Shown here one piece after another: positions 7,615-15,326 of a stretch of 33,476 nucleotides of DNA. The stretch spans positions 1 through 33,476 of the IMG/VR virus record IMGVR_UViG_3300032309_000791; one strand, 5' to 3'. Under the pieces are notes generated by a model, which was not told the DNA's origin, made no database searches, and saw nothing but the letters and a program-made list of their open reading frames with translations. The position numbers and the translations under genes are program-made. This DNA comes from a virus. How positions within the stretch are numbered: position 1 is the stretch's first letter; each line of letters begins with the position of its first letter.

Positions 7615-8055
7615 TTAATTTGACCAGTGTGTATGTATGTGTTTTTTGAATGCTACCCAATCTACATTCTGTCCTCGTGCTTTATTGAGTCCAAAATGAT
7701 CAACTGCGTATAGCAGTAACTCTACCTGACTTCGGCTGTAAAGCCTACGCCCCTTGGAACTTTTTCCAGGAATTTGATTCCCCTCTGGAGGAGAAGTCCG
7801 AAACTTTGGAACAGGAATAATCCCATCATGTTCCCAGTGTCGTAACGTATCTGGTTTTCTTCCAAGTGCTTTGGCAACCTCCCCGATTGTGTAGAAGGCC
7901 ACCTTTTCTCCACGCACCTGGTAGTACGTTGCGTGAAGAAATTCAAAAGGATCTTCTTCCTTACTCTTTTTAGTTTCCGCCCTGTTTTTAGGCGGCTTCT
8001 TTCCAGGGTAGTTAGGAAGATCCTCAAGAAAACTATCTAAGCCTTGAGCGCCCAT
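7615..8055 (-). CDS. MerR-like helix-turn-helix DNA-binding protein (146 aa)
   Basis: From about residue 54 the protein reads FYTIGEVAKALGRKPDTLRHW followed by a GIIPVPKFR wing and RRLYSRSQVELL. This is the classic winged-helix pattern of MerR/excisionase-type proteins. A basic, disordered N-terminus of about 50 residues precedes it. No long dimerisation coil or ligand-binding domain follows, so it is not a standard MerR metal or drug sensor. It may regulate phage promoters or act at the origin. It overlaps the preceding gene by 19 nt and has only a weak ribosome site, suggesting coupling. Confidence 0.8.
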   Translation of the reverse strand: MGAQGLDSFLEDLPNYPGKKPPKNRAETKKSKEEDPFEFLHATYYQVRGEKVAFYTIGEVAKALGRKPDTLRHWEHDGIIPVPKFRTSPPEGNQIPGKSSKGRRLYSRSQVELLLYAVDHFGLNKARGQNVDWVAFKKHIHTHWSN

Positions 8056-8456
8056 GTTTCTTTCTCAACATAAAACGTCTTAACTTTCTCTTGAATGTTT
8101 TCGTCATTCCAAGCAAGACCAAGCAACTTGTCCTCACTAAGAACTTCAATAACTTCTTTTACAGTGTCCCAATGACCGTTCTCCTTAGCCCATGCTTCAG
8201 CAGCACTGGTGTTAAACGATTTGGATACACGGCGCTCACGCTTAAGTTCTACATCTCCCAAGTCAATCCAGATGTTTCCTTTTTCATCTGGGTTACCGTG
8301 AGCAACAAGCATCTCAGTTAGTTCTGCTTTAAGAGCGTCTGCTCTTTTCTGAACTTGATCAAGCATTGACTTGTGGTTCTTGTAATCCTCAACCACTCGC
8401 CGTGCATGCGCTTCATTAAATTCTGATGCTGGTGTCTCTCTTACAATCTTTGCCAT
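8037..8456 (-). CDS. Hypothetical protein with N-terminal coiled coil (139 aa)
   Basis: It starts 1 nt after the SNF2-like helicase stop, with GAGG 6 nt upstream of the ATG. Residues 15-50 are a charged helix likely to form a coiled coil. The rest alternates strands and helices (GNIWIDLGDVELKRERR, then VEKETWALKA at the end). The layout loosely recalls phage Gp157 or Gam-like proteins, but I cannot confirm this. The replication context suggests a DNA-metabolism accessory. Confidence 0.75.
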   Translation of the reverse strand: MAKIVRETPASEFNEAHARRVVEDYKNHKSMLDQVQKRADALKAELTEMLVAHGNPDEKGNIWIDLGDVELKRERRVSKSFNTSAAEAWAKENGHWDTVKEVIEVLSEDKLLGLAWNDENIQEKVKTFYVEKETWALKA

Positions 8457-8457
8457 G

Positions 8458-10002
8458 TTATACCTCGCTGTTTGTTAAGAACGAAGACAGTGCGCCTAAG
8501 TTCAGTTGAAAGTTTCCCTTGTGGTCATGACCACCATCAACGAATGCTTTGTTGATGTTTCTTTTCTCTTGCAACATTTCGTATTGCCTCTCTTCAATAC
8601 TCCCCTTCATTACGAATGAGACTATGTTAACGTGCGGAAACTCAGATGACAACCTGATAATTCTGGCCTCTCGTTGGTCTAGTTTTCCAGCGCTCCAAGG
8701 AAGGTCATAGGAAATCAAATAGTTAGCCACAGGTAAGTCCACCCCGTAGCCACCAGCATCCGATGATAAGAACAAACGGGTGTTTGGATCGTTAGCAAAC
8801 TGTTGTTTTGCTCTGTCTCTAGACATCATATCCATACCACCCATAAACAAAACGCTGTTGGTTAGTCCTTTTGTAGCGTTTTGAATTAGTCGTAAATTGT
8901 TTTTAAAGAACGAAAACAATACAACTTTATTCTTTGGATCTTCATTTAAAACATCTTCAATGTACTGAAGCACTGCATCTAACTTAGGGGTGTTAAACCT
9001 CTCTGGAATAAGACCCTGTGCTACAACTTGAGAAGCATGCTTACTACCTTGATCGTTATTGTCGTCTAGATATTGCTCTGCGGATATCTTTACCAGTTCT
9101 GGGTTATCACAGAACATACGTAGGGTAGTCAATCTGGACATGACATCCCCCTGTGCTTCCATGTTCTTATTGTTTCCGTAATAGTGCGCCCACAAATCAA
9201 ACCCTCTGCCATGTTGGGTTATTGCTTTTTGAATAGAATCAAGCAAGTCATTAGACAACTTCCTATACACAGCAGCACCTGCGGAATCAAATGGTACTGG
9301 AATGAAGTGGTTGATTACTTGGGGCAACTGGTCTTGAATATCTTCACGAGTTTTGCGGACCATTACGTCTTGCATACTTTCATTTAGAGCCTTAAGATTT
9401 CGATATCTGCTTGGCTTACCAAAATGATCACGCACAATAAAGGTGCGGTCAAACACTTCAAACTTCCCAAGTACTGCTGGGTCAACAAACTCCATAATAG
9501 AAAACAATTCTTCTGGGCGATTCTCAATAGGCTGACCAGTGAGCGCAAACCTGTAATGGTATTTCTTACCTATGCGCTTAATGAGCCTAGAACGCTTGGC
9601 TCTTGGGGTCTTAATCATGGTTGCTTCGTCAACCACAATTGCATCAAACTTATGTTTTTCAAAATGAGCCAAGTCGTTAACTAATGATTCAGGGTTAACA
9701 ACAACGTACTTTGCGCTGAGTGCGTTACGCCATTCTTTCTTTCTAGCGGCAGCAGAACCATCAATAACAACGACATCAGAATCAGTAAACTTTTTAATTT
9801 CTCTAGCCCATTGATACTTCAATGCAGATGGGACTACCACAATTACTTTCTTTATCTCACCAGACTCAAACAACTTTTCTAGTGCAGCAATAGTAGTAAC
9901 AGTTTTACCAGCACCCATCACTAGGGCTAACAACATTTGACCACGGTCAACCATGAGTTCGGTTGCCTCTTCTTGAAACGGATAAAGTTTCCCTTTAAAC
10001 AT
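8458..10002 (-). CDS. SNF2/SF2-type DNA helicase or translocase (514 aa)
   Basis: The helicase motifs appear in order: MGAGKT (29-34, Walker A), VVVPSALKYQW (motif Ia), DEAT (125-128), ALTGQPIEN (153-161, motif III), LSSDAGGYGVDL (412-423, motif V) and QREARIIRL (443-451, motif VI). Motif III and the spacing are SNF2-like. Motif VI departs from the usual RxHRIGQ ending. Phage members of this group are thought to remodel forks or branched DNA. The gene overlaps the primase gene by 8 nt and belongs to the same operon. There is no extra nuclease or DNA-binding domain. Confidence 0.92.
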   Translation of the reverse strand: MFKGKLYPFQEEATELMVDRGQMLLALVMGAGKTVTTIAALEKLFESGEIKKVIVVVPSALKYQWAREIKKFTDSDVVVIDGSAAARKKEWRNALSAKYVVVNPESLVNDLAHFEKHKFDAIVVDEATMIKTPRAKRSRLIKRIGKKYHYRFALTGQPIENRPEELFSIMEFVDPAVLGKFEVFDRTFIVRDHFGKPSRYRNLKALNESMQDVMVRKTREDIQDQLPQVINHFIPVPFDSAGAAVYRKLSNDLLDSIQKAITQHGRGFDLWAHYYGNNKNMEAQGDVMSRLTTLRMFCDNPELVKISAEQYLDDNNDQGSKHASQVVAQGLIPERFNTPKLDAVLQYIEDVLNEDPKNKVVLFSFFKNNLRLIQNATKGLTNSVLFMGGMDMMSRDRAKQQFANDPNTRLFLSSDAGGYGVDLPVANYLISYDLPWSAGKLDQREARIIRLSSEFPHVNIVSFVMKGSIEERQYEMLQEKRNINKAFVDGGHDHKGNFQLNLGALSSFLTNSEV

Positions 10003-10930
10003 TTATCCACCAAGGTATTACTGATGCTTGCTTTATTGCCGTTAGCGTTTCGTCTTGAGTCATTTCACCGATGTCTTTTGCGTTCGTGTGTGCGTAGTGT
10101 ATATATTTTACACCATACCTAAACGCTGGTAACTGCTTTGTAATACGTTTTGCAGACTCAATCCCTGCCTCATCATTATCCATAGCAATAATTAACCCGT
10201 CAGCATGTTCGGATAGAAGACGTATCTGGGCCTTACTTACGTGTGCTCCAAAAGTTGCCACGGCACTTACCCCATCCATAACAGTGTCAACCCTGACTAC
10301 ATCTAACGGGGACTCAACAACCATTACAATCTTTTGAGAAACTTTGTCTAGGCCAAATAGCGTATCTGACTTCTTAATCCCGATTGGGTAGTTGCGAACC
10401 TGTGATGGTTCTTTCTCTTGCCACCCAAGCAATTCACCAAACGAAGAAACTATGGGAAGAATCCATGCTTGTTTCTTCTCATCAAACCTAACCCCATACT
10501 TCCTTGCAGACGCTCTATCAAGACCACGAGTCCACAACCAGTTGTCAGAGGGCGCTGGAAAAGAACTAAACACTTTCCAATCTACTTCTGGCTTTAACTC
10601 AGCAACAGGTTCTGTTGTCAATCTTTCAAGACCAGAGTTAATCAAGAAAGTATGTACAGCAATAATGCTGTCTGGCTCACCAGTAAGTTCTGAAACAAGG
10701 GTTGACAATGTTCCTTTAGCACCACAGGAATAACAAATCCACAAACCAGTGTTTGCATTCATTGACCACGATGGTGACCTATCTTCTTTACCAGTTCGTG
10801 CAGCGTGTACAGGACAACACCCAGATATTTCCTTCTCACCTACACGCTTTATGGTTACTCCTAACTGAGTTAGGACACCAGCAATATCAGTAGTACCAGT
10901 TGTCATTGTCCGAGTCATTATCATCCCCAT
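9995..10930 (-). CDS. DnaG-like DNA primase (CHC2 zinc finger plus TOPRIM, 311 aa)
   Basis: Residues 39-69 form a zinc site (C39-x2-H42, C66-x2-C69). A TOPRIM core follows with VESPLD (E206) and MDNDEAG (D251, D253). It therefore lays RNA primers, probably with the DnaB-like helicase whose gene it overlaps by 44 nt. At 311 aa it is short for a primase: there is no helicase domain and only a small C-terminal region. Several in-frame ATGs lie at the start. AGGAG is 3 nt before the first and 9 nt before the one at 10924, so the true start may be two codons later. Confidence 0.9.
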   Translation of the reverse strand: MGMIMTRTMTTGTTDIAGVLTQLGVTIKRVGEKEISGCCPVHAARTGKEDRSPSWSMNANTGLWICYSCGAKGTLSTLVSELTGEPDSIIAVHTFLINSGLERLTTEPVAELKPEVDWKVFSSFPAPSDNWLWTRGLDRASARKYGVRFDEKKQAWILPIVSSFGELLGWQEKEPSQVRNYPIGIKKSDTLFGLDKVSQKIVMVVESPLDVVRVDTVMDGVSAVATFGAHVSKAQIRLLSEHADGLIIAMDNDEAGIESAKRITKQLPAFRYGVKYIHYAHTNAKDIGEMTQDETLTAIKQASVIPWWINV

Positions 10931-12152
10931 CTTCTCCTACCTCTGTAAAGTCCATGTTGTTCCAGTCCCAGTTAATTCTGATCTCTCCTTGTGGGGCTGA
11001 ACGTGCAATGACTACACGAATGATTCCTTGGTTCTCAATATCTGGATCAGACTCAACTGCAATAACAAGGTCTGAGTCTTGAGCAAATGACGAGGTGTAA
11101 CCAATTGAGTCAACCGTTACCTTGCGTGACTTCTTGTTACCCAACTTCCATGAAAGAACCTGGGTAGTCCCAACAATTGGAATGTCAGCAGTCTGTGCAA
11201 GACGCTTTAAAGACCGAGTGATGTTTGTGAGCGCCTGTGGCGAACCCTTTGGTTCTCCTTGCTCGTCATCCATTAGGTACACACCGTCAACAAAAAGAAT
11301 GTCTGGCTTGTACTCTTGCACCTTTGCCGCAAGTGAACTAACGGTGGTGAGTGATGATGTGTCCTCAGTGATAACAAACGGATGCATGTTCTTACGCATA
11401 CGCAAAGTATTACGAACACGCTCAAACTCTTCGTCAGAAAGACTTGCTCGCAAGATGTTGCTGTATGGAACTTTGGCAACAATCGCATCGTAACGTGCCG
11501 CTTGTTCTTCTGCTGACATTTCAAACGAAACAAAAAGTGGGCGTTTACCGTGGATGTGGGCTGCGTTAGCCATCATCAACGTCATCAACGACTTACCTTT
11601 CTTTGCTTCACCAACAAATGTAATCAACTGTTGTGGGCGAAGACCCGAAGTGATTCTGTCAAGACCTTGAATACCTGTAGGAATACCACGAATAGCATTA
11701 GGCATCTTACGTAGTTCGTCATATTTTGAAACACGTTCTTCCCACTGCTCAATAAGGTTTACATCTCGTAGGCGAGCAACATCTGCTCCAGCCTTCTGTA
11801 CACCTGCGGCAAGCAACTTAAACGCTTCACTTGTGTCCCCAGCATTGAGTGCAGGCATCGCTGCTGACATGGCCTCAACAAGATTGCGCTGGCGGTAACT
11901 TGCATAGAGTTCATCTACCAATGCGGTAAACGGTTCTGGTTTAGCATCAATTACTTTGATGTCTCCAAACTCCATACCAAGCGCACGTTCAGTTGGAACT
12001 GACCCATGATTACGCCAGTATGAAGTAATCCATGTCCAGACATTCCCCCACTCTTTAGTGAAGTGTTCAGTCTTTACGCCATGCTTTAACGGAAAGGAAA
12101 TGTCTTGGTCTTGAATGACCTTACTGATTAGCAATTGTTCTGCACTAGCCAT
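10887..12152 (-). CDS. Replicative DNA helicase, DnaB-like (421 aa)
   Basis: The C-terminal RecA-fold domain carries GEAKKGKS (about 181-188, Walker A), SFEMSAEEQAAR and FVDGVYLM (Walker B, about 287-294). The sensor strand reads IPIVGTTQ, matching DnaB/gp41 ring helicases. An N-terminal helical domain precedes it. It would unwind the fork and recruit the neighbouring primase. I chose the ATG at 12152, which overlaps the previous stop as TAATG, over a GTG twelve bases upstream. The C-terminus is an acidic Asp/Asn-rich tail overlapping the primase gene. Confidence 0.93.
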   Translation of the reverse strand: MASAEQLLISKVIQDQDISFPLKHGVKTEHFTKEWGNVWTWITSYWRNHGSVPTERALGMEFGDIKVIDAKPEPFTALVDELYASYRQRNLVEAMSAAMPALNAGDTSEAFKLLAAGVQKAGADVARLRDVNLIEQWEERVSKYDELRKMPNAIRGIPTGIQGLDRITSGLRPQQLITFVGEAKKGKSLMTLMMANAAHIHGKRPLFVSFEMSAEEQAARYDAIVAKVPYSNILRASLSDEEFERVRNTLRMRKNMHPFVITEDTSSLTTVSSLAAKVQEYKPDILFVDGVYLMDDEQGEPKGSPQALTNITRSLKRLAQTADIPIVGTTQVLSWKLGNKKSRKVTVDSIGYTSSFAQDSDLVIAVESDPDIENQGIIRVVIARSAPQGEIRINWDWNNMDFTEVGEDGDDNDSDNDNWYY

Positions 12153-12592
12153 TAGGAAGACCACGCAGTCTTTGGTGAGACTACGGTTGCCCTAAGCCCA
12201 ATAAGTTTGTAGTGCTCCTGATCTGCAACATATATCTGCGTGATACCACGATTGATGCTGAGGTCATAAGCAAGTTCTTTGATGTCTTGAAATGAAACCA
12301 CGTTAGTTGAAATCCCCTTCTTAATTAACCACCTGTCAATCGCATCAGCGACTGGCGGAGGAAGCAGTGTATAAACCTCTGTACCGATACCCAACCTGTT
12401 TATTGAATCACTAAGAGATTTGATTGGGAGAGTATTTGGTTCCCACATTCTTAGGTACTGATCCCATTTTTCATTTCTCAAAAAGTATGCGGCTTTTATC
12501 TTTGCGATACCTTCAGGCTCTGAAGCAAGCACACCTTCAAACATTGTTGCTTGCGACTTTTGTGAAAACGATGACAGGTCATTTCGTTCCAT
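12152..12592 (-). CDS. Hypothetical protein between loader and helicase genes (146 aa)
   Basis: The ATG at 12592 overlaps the loader gene by 14 nt, and the stop overlaps the DnaB-like start as TAATG. An in-frame extension further upstream would run deep into the loader gene and is unlikely. The N-terminus is polar. The middle (KAAYFLRNEKWDQYLRMWE) and a C-terminal alpha/beta stretch (ITQIYVADQEHYKLIG) look structured. I do not recognise the family. Its position suggests a replisome assembly role, which is inference. Confidence 0.8.
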   Translation of the reverse strand: MERNDLSSFSQKSQATMFEGVLASEPEGIAKIKAAYFLRNEKWDQYLRMWEPNTLPIKSLSDSINRLGIGTEVYTLLPPPVADAIDRWLIKKGISTNVVSFQDIKELAYDLSINRGITQIYVADQEHYKLIGLRATVVSPKTAWSS

Positions 12593-13232
12593 ACTGAGTA
12601 ATTCGGTAATCCTTTCCTTCAAATGGAATCTGCAAGGTTGAGTCCTGGAGTATTGAAGATAGCCGTGGACCGTAAATTTTAGACAACGAAGCAATGCTGT
12701 ACTCCGATGTAACGATTGTGATCAGTTTCTGCTCGTACCTACTGTTAAACAATGATACAAGAGCACCCTTTGTAAATTCAGTCTTCTTTTCGCTACCAAG
12801 CCCGTCAATAACTACAACGTCATAGACAGCGTTTAAATACTTTAGCAAGTACTCATCACCGTATTCCATCGGGAGTTCACCATCATTGCGAATCTCATCG
12901 TAAGATGCCTCAACAAACTTCTCAGCAGTAATAAAGAAACCACCAAGTTTGTGCTTCTCCAATAACTCAGATAGCAAACCTGCGGCAAGATGAGTCTTAC
13001 CAGTACCAGTGGAACCGCACAGATACAAACCTTCACCATTCAAACGGTTCTCTTCAAAGTTTCCCATCCATCCACGAATGGCTTTAACAACTCCCCAACT
13101 ACCTACTTCTTCATCGTAGTTGTCTAAAGTTTTTTCAATGTATCGGCGTGGTATGTGTGCGTTATCCACACGTTCTTTTGGTTGTCGGTTGCGCCAGTAC
13201 CGAGAACCGTGCCACTCAGTATTCATCGTCAT
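12579..13232 (-). CDS. DnaC-like helicase loader ATPase (217 aa)
   Basis: This is an AAA+ protein with Walker A GSTGTGKTH (residues 73-81), Walker B VVVIDGLGSE (D143) and a later SEYSIASLSKIYGPRLSSI segment carrying the sensor and arginine-finger region. That is the DnaC/IstB arrangement. Its N-terminus would bind the helicase. In context (initiator, loader, helicase, primase) it most likely loads the DnaB-like ring at the origin. The ATG at 13232 has AAGGA 9 nt upstream; a second in-frame ATG lies at 13226. Confidence 0.9.
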   Translation of the reverse strand: MTMNTEWHGSRYWRNRQPKERVDNAHIPRRYIEKTLDNYDEEVGSWGVVKAIRGWMGNFEENRLNGEGLYLCGSTGTGKTHLAAGLLSELLEKHKLGGFFITAEKFVEASYDEIRNDGELPMEYGDEYLLKYLNAVYDVVVIDGLGSEKKTEFTKGALVSLFNSRYEQKLITIVTSEYSIASLSKIYGPRLSSILQDSTLQIPFEGKDYRITQYGTK

Positions 13233-13458
13233 CAATCAAAGTCCTTTCAACGCTCTTCTTATTTTCTTTGTAATACTTTTTTACGTAGTCTTTCATTGCT
13301 TGCAAATCAACTTGTGTTTGAACAAGCCAAGTTTCTGCTGATTCCCAATCACGCCACTGAAGAGCGATGTCGTACTCATGTCGTGATTCAAGATAATCAA
13401 CCATGATGTTGATTGCTTTCTTTTCACCCCTCAAGGTACTTCTCCAATCGTGGATCAA
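13216..13458 (-). CDS. Hypothetical small helical protein (80 aa)
   Basis: The protein is charged and aromatic (SRHEYDIALQWRDWESAETWL) and ends in a Lys-rich helix plus an acidic tail. It overlaps its neighbours at both ends: 35 nt with the upstream gene and 17 nt with the loader gene. The start is uncertain. The ATG at 13458 has only a weak ribosome site, whereas a TTG at 13434 has a well spaced GGAG. I do not recognise a family. Confidence 0.7.
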   Translation of the reverse strand: MIHDWRSTLRGEKKAINIMVDYLESRHEYDIALQWRDWESAETWLVQTQVDLQAMKDYVKKYYKENKKSVERTLIDDDEY

Positions 13459-13831
13459 ACTTCATCTCTTCAGAAGTGGACTGCACTGTACTACCTTGAA
13501 CACGCTTAAACAACTCACCTCGTCTGGCAGCAAACGCTCTCCAAGGTGTCTCTTGTTCTTTTAACGGTGTGCGCTTAATGTCATCAGCAAACAAATCAAT
13601 CATCTGATATATCTGATCATGTGTAACTGAGTCTGCAATCATGGTGCTAAAGATTTTCATCATGGCTGGCCCGTTAACTGGAGCGTTTAATGACATGGAC
13701 ATACCAGTCGTGCGGTCTTGAAGGTACATAACTAACTTTTTGAGGCTTGGACCTTTTTGTGGTTCAACCTTCGGCTTGTCTTCGTCAGCGCCGATTACCT
13801 TAACATCCCAGTCATCGTGTTTCTTTTTCAT
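13424..13831 (-). CDS. Hypothetical protein downstream of the initiator (135 aa)
   Basis: The ATG at 13831 overlaps the stop of the winged-helix gene as ATGA and has GGAG 5 nt upstream, so I prefer it to a start eleven codons earlier. The first 35 residues are highly charged and probably disordered. The remainder is helical (KKLVMYLQDRTTGMSM, then DQIYQMIDLFADDI). Some phages place a helicase-interacting protein here, but I see no motif that proves this. Confidence 0.8.
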   Translation of the reverse strand: MKKKHDDWDVKVIGADEDKPKVEPQKGPSLKKLVMYLQDRTTGMSMSLNAPVNGPAMMKIFSTMIADSVTHDQIYQMIDLFADDIKRTPLKEQETPWRAFAARRGELFKRVQGSTVQSTSEEMKFDPRLEKYLEG

Positions 13832-14343
13832 TCCGACTCCAAGTTTTTTATCTGGCGCATCCACCTAGGGTCTTGAAGCATAAACGTAGGAATTTTTCCA
13901 TCCTTTTTTCTGGCCCCCTCTAGAGAATGATTAGTCTCTATAGATTGGGTGTCACGGGAGTCACCCTCCGAGGGTGTCTCTGGAGTCACTAGGGGGGTGA
14001 CACTGGAGACACTATGGGGGGTGTCCCTGGAGACACCCTCCCTTGATTTAGGGTTGTTAAAATCCACGGTGTACAAGTTGGTTTTATTGTTGCCACCTTT
14101 AGCCCTGCGAATGGTCTTTCGTAGTACCCCCGAAGACTCAATGCGCTTCATGGCACGGAGTATTGTTCTCCTGTTTAATCCAGTCTTTTCAGCCAGATGG
14201 TCGTAAGACGTTGTGAACTGCTGAGTCTCATTGTCCATGTACTTCATTGCATTTATCAATACGCATAAAGCGATTGGATCATTTCCAATGTATTCCATGA
14301 CCCAACTTGGGATCGGGATAAATGTTCCACTAAACTTTGCCAT
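13828..14343 (-). CDS. Winged-helix replication initiator candidate (171 aa)
   Basis: Residues 1-95 form a winged helix-turn-helix: TSYDHLAEKTGLNRRTILRAM is the recognition region and LRKTIRRAKGGNNKTNLY the wing. This is the plan of phage replisome organisers such as lambda O and DnaD-like starters. Residues 103-133 are a Ser/Thr/Pro-rich linker encoded by four DNA repeats (separate entry). A short C-terminal segment (IPTFMLQDPRWMRQIKNLE) could contact the helicase loader. GAGGAG precedes the ATG, and the gene opens the replication operon. A transcription-regulator role is the main alternative. The repeats inside the gene favour initiation. Confidence 0.75.
   Translation of the reverse strand: MAKFSGTFIPIPSWVMEYIGNDPIALCVLINAMKYMDNETQQFTTSYDHLAEKTGLNRRTILRAMKRIESSGVLRKTIRRAKGGNNKTNLYTVDFNNPKSREGVSRDTPHSVSSVTPLVTPETPSEGDSRDTQSIETNHSLEGARKKDGKIPTFMLQDPRWMRQIKNLESE
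13881..14036. other. Putative phage replication origin (iterons plus T-tract region)
   Basis: Next to the iterons, on the downstream side with respect to the gene, 13881-13910 holds two T-tracts (TTTTT and TTTTTT). A 6-bp inverted repeat, TAGAGA (13921-13926) and TCTCTA (13935-13940), lies between the tracts and the iterons. Lambda has the same order inside gene O: palindromic iterons, then an A/T-rich unwinding element. The surrounding genes are initiator, loader, helicase and primase. No melting or binding data exist here, so this is inference from layout. Confidence 0.6.
13947..14036. repeat. Four 18-bp iterons inside the initiator gene
   Basis: Four units align without gaps: 13947-13964, 13972-13989, 13995-14012 and 14019-14036. 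The consensus is GGGTGWCNCKGGAGWCAC with 14 of 18 positions invariant. Each unit is an interrupted palindrome, GTGWC-N6-GWCAC, suited to a dimeric protein. Start-to-start spacings are 25, 23 and 24 bp, so unit 2 is out of codon phase with the others. The conservation therefore acts on DNA, not on the encoded linker. The pattern is that of replication iterons. Confidence 0.8.
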
Positions 14344-14382
14344 ACTTGTCTCCTCTTGTTTGTTGTGTTACGCTTTGTTTAC

Positions 14383-14404
14383 GGAAGGAAACCTTCATCC
14401 TTCC
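14383..14404 (-). promoter_or_regulatory. Nested inverted repeat upstream of the initiator gene
   Basis: GGAAGGA (14383-14389) and TCCTTCC (14398-14404) can form a 7-bp stem. Within the same bases GAAGG (14384-14388) and CCTTC (14392-14396) form a smaller competing stem. The two structures exclude each other. The site lies about 40 nt before the initiator start codon. It may be a leader-RNA switch or an operator; function is not shown. Confidence 0.35.
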
Positions 14405-14448
14405 TGCCACTCCGCTCCCCTTTCTGGCGGAATTGGCTTTATGGGATT

Positions 14449-14487
14449 GAGGGCGGTGGGTTTTTCTCTTCTTTGCCCACCGCTCTC
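14449..14487 (-). terminator. Stem-loop after the last gene of the virion module
   Basis: GAGGGCGGTGGG (14449-14460) and CCCACCGCTCTC (14476-14487) form a 12-position stem, with one imperfect pair and a 15-nt loop, starting 2 nt past the upstream gene's stop. No U-run follows on the minus strand, so it is not a standard intrinsic terminator. It may act with other factors or protect the 3' end of the late transcript. Confidence 0.4.
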
Positions 14488-14489
14488 TC

Positions 14490-15062
14490 CTATAACTGCT
14501 CAGTCTTTATAGAACCGTCAGAGTAAACCGTAATGTGCATTACAGGCTTTCTGACGGTTGGGGAATCCACAATGCGTGGGGTAGACACCACCTCTAGTTT
14601 TGGTGCATCCTGGGGCTTCCTAGGGGCCTCTGGGGTGCTATCTACGGTCAGTGGGGCAAGACCATTTGTCAACTCCAAGCAACTCAGGTTGCGGTCATGC
14701 GCTCCAAAAACTAAACTCTGAGTAAGGTCTGTTGCTTCCTTAGTCTCGTCTTCGTCATACAGGACAAGGACTGCTAGTGAATTCTCTGAACGAGTTTGGG
14801 CTTGAAAAAAAGCGTCTTCTACAAGGCTGTCTACCTTGACAATTGAATCGGAAGCCTGACCAACTGCTGGGGGAACTTTTCCAGATTCTGTATAGACCGT
14901 GAACTTTGCACTGTGGTCAATCATCCAGTCAAGGACTCGTGCCTGACCTGCGGTTGGTTTACCTGTCCACAAGATGTGAAACCAACTTCCTTTAAGGTCA
15001 CTAAGACTAGATTCAATTACGTTTGCTGATGCGTTACCAGTACCACCGATTAAGTAATCCAT
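14490..15062 (-). CDS. Hypothetical alpha/beta protein (190 aa)
   Basis: The first 130 residues alternate strands and helices (WFHILWTG, then FTVYTESG, then SLAVLVLYDEDE) in a Rossmann-like rhythm. The start reads LIGGTGNAS, but there is no full nucleotide-binding motif. From about residue 135 the chain is Pro-rich and linker-like, ending in a short strand. AAGGA 6 nt before the ATG supports the start. It is the last gene before the long gap. I do not recognise the family and cannot assign it to lysis, virion or replication. Confidence 0.8.
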   Translation of the reverse strand: MDYLIGGTGNASANVIESSLSDLKGSWFHILWTGKPTAGQARVLDWMIDHSAKFTVYTESGKVPPAVGQASDSIVKVDSLVEDAFFQAQTRSENSLAVLVLYDEDETKEATDLTQSLVFGAHDRNLSCLELTNGLAPLTVDSTPEAPRKPQDAPKLEVVSTPRIVDSPTVRKPVMHITVYSDGSIKTEQL

Positions 15063-15071
15063 GTTCTTTCC

Positions 15072-15326
15072 TTATTTGATTGAGCGTTTAAACGACATGT
15101 CCCCTATTAGAGTCAGCAAGCGTAGCAGGGTGTGTACCGTTCCTGCAAGTGTCGCTACTGCTAAACCTGCTAACCATCGGTCATCAAAAGGAACGATAAA
15201 GATTGAAGCGTAAGACAAAACTGTTCCTACCAACACCTTGACCCACGGCATTGCTTCCCGTGGAGAAATTGCTTCAAGTATTTGAACTGCTTTGTAAACG
15301 GCTAATGCACAGATTATGTAGTTCAT
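15072..15326 (-). CDS. Small membrane protein, holin candidate (84 aa)
   Basis: Three hydrophobic segments (about residues 1-18, 27-46 and 50-75) and a basic C-terminus (SFKRSIK) fit a small holin-like inner-membrane protein. The ATG at 15326 overlaps the stop of the gpI-like gene as ATGA and has AGGA 5 nt upstream. Its place directly after the tail genes is common for holins. However, no endolysin gene is adjacent, so a lysis role is inferred. Another membrane function is possible. Confidence 0.75.
   Translation of the reverse strand: MNYIICALAVYKAVQILEAISPREAMPWVKVLVGTVLSYASIFIVPFDDRWLAGLAVATLAGTVHTLLRLLTLIGDMSFKRSIK

Larger units (their letters stand above)
14344..14489. other. Largest non-coding gap, boundary of late and replication modules
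   Basis: This 146-bp stretch is the longest in the window with no gene on either strand. It separates the virion/lysis genes from the replication genes. It contains two hairpins (separate entries) and the GAGGAG ribosome site of the initiator gene. I looked for a sigma-70-like promoter on the minus strand and saw no convincing pair of boxes. A promoter for the replication operon would be expected here. Confidence 0.5.

Noticed and set aside
13947-14036. CRISPR-like short repeats.
   Set aside because: The units are 18 bp with 5-8 bp gaps inside a coding gene, not 25-40 bp repeats with unique spacers. They fit iterons.
14344-14489. Sigma-70 promoter on the minus strand.
   Set aside because: I found no acceptable -35 and -10 pair with 16-18 bp spacing, so I list only the hairpins.
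15072-15326. Firm holin/endolysin lysis cassette.
   Set aside because: Only a small membrane protein is present. No amidase, lysozyme or peptidase gene stands next to it; the wall enzymes seen are fused into the tape measure.
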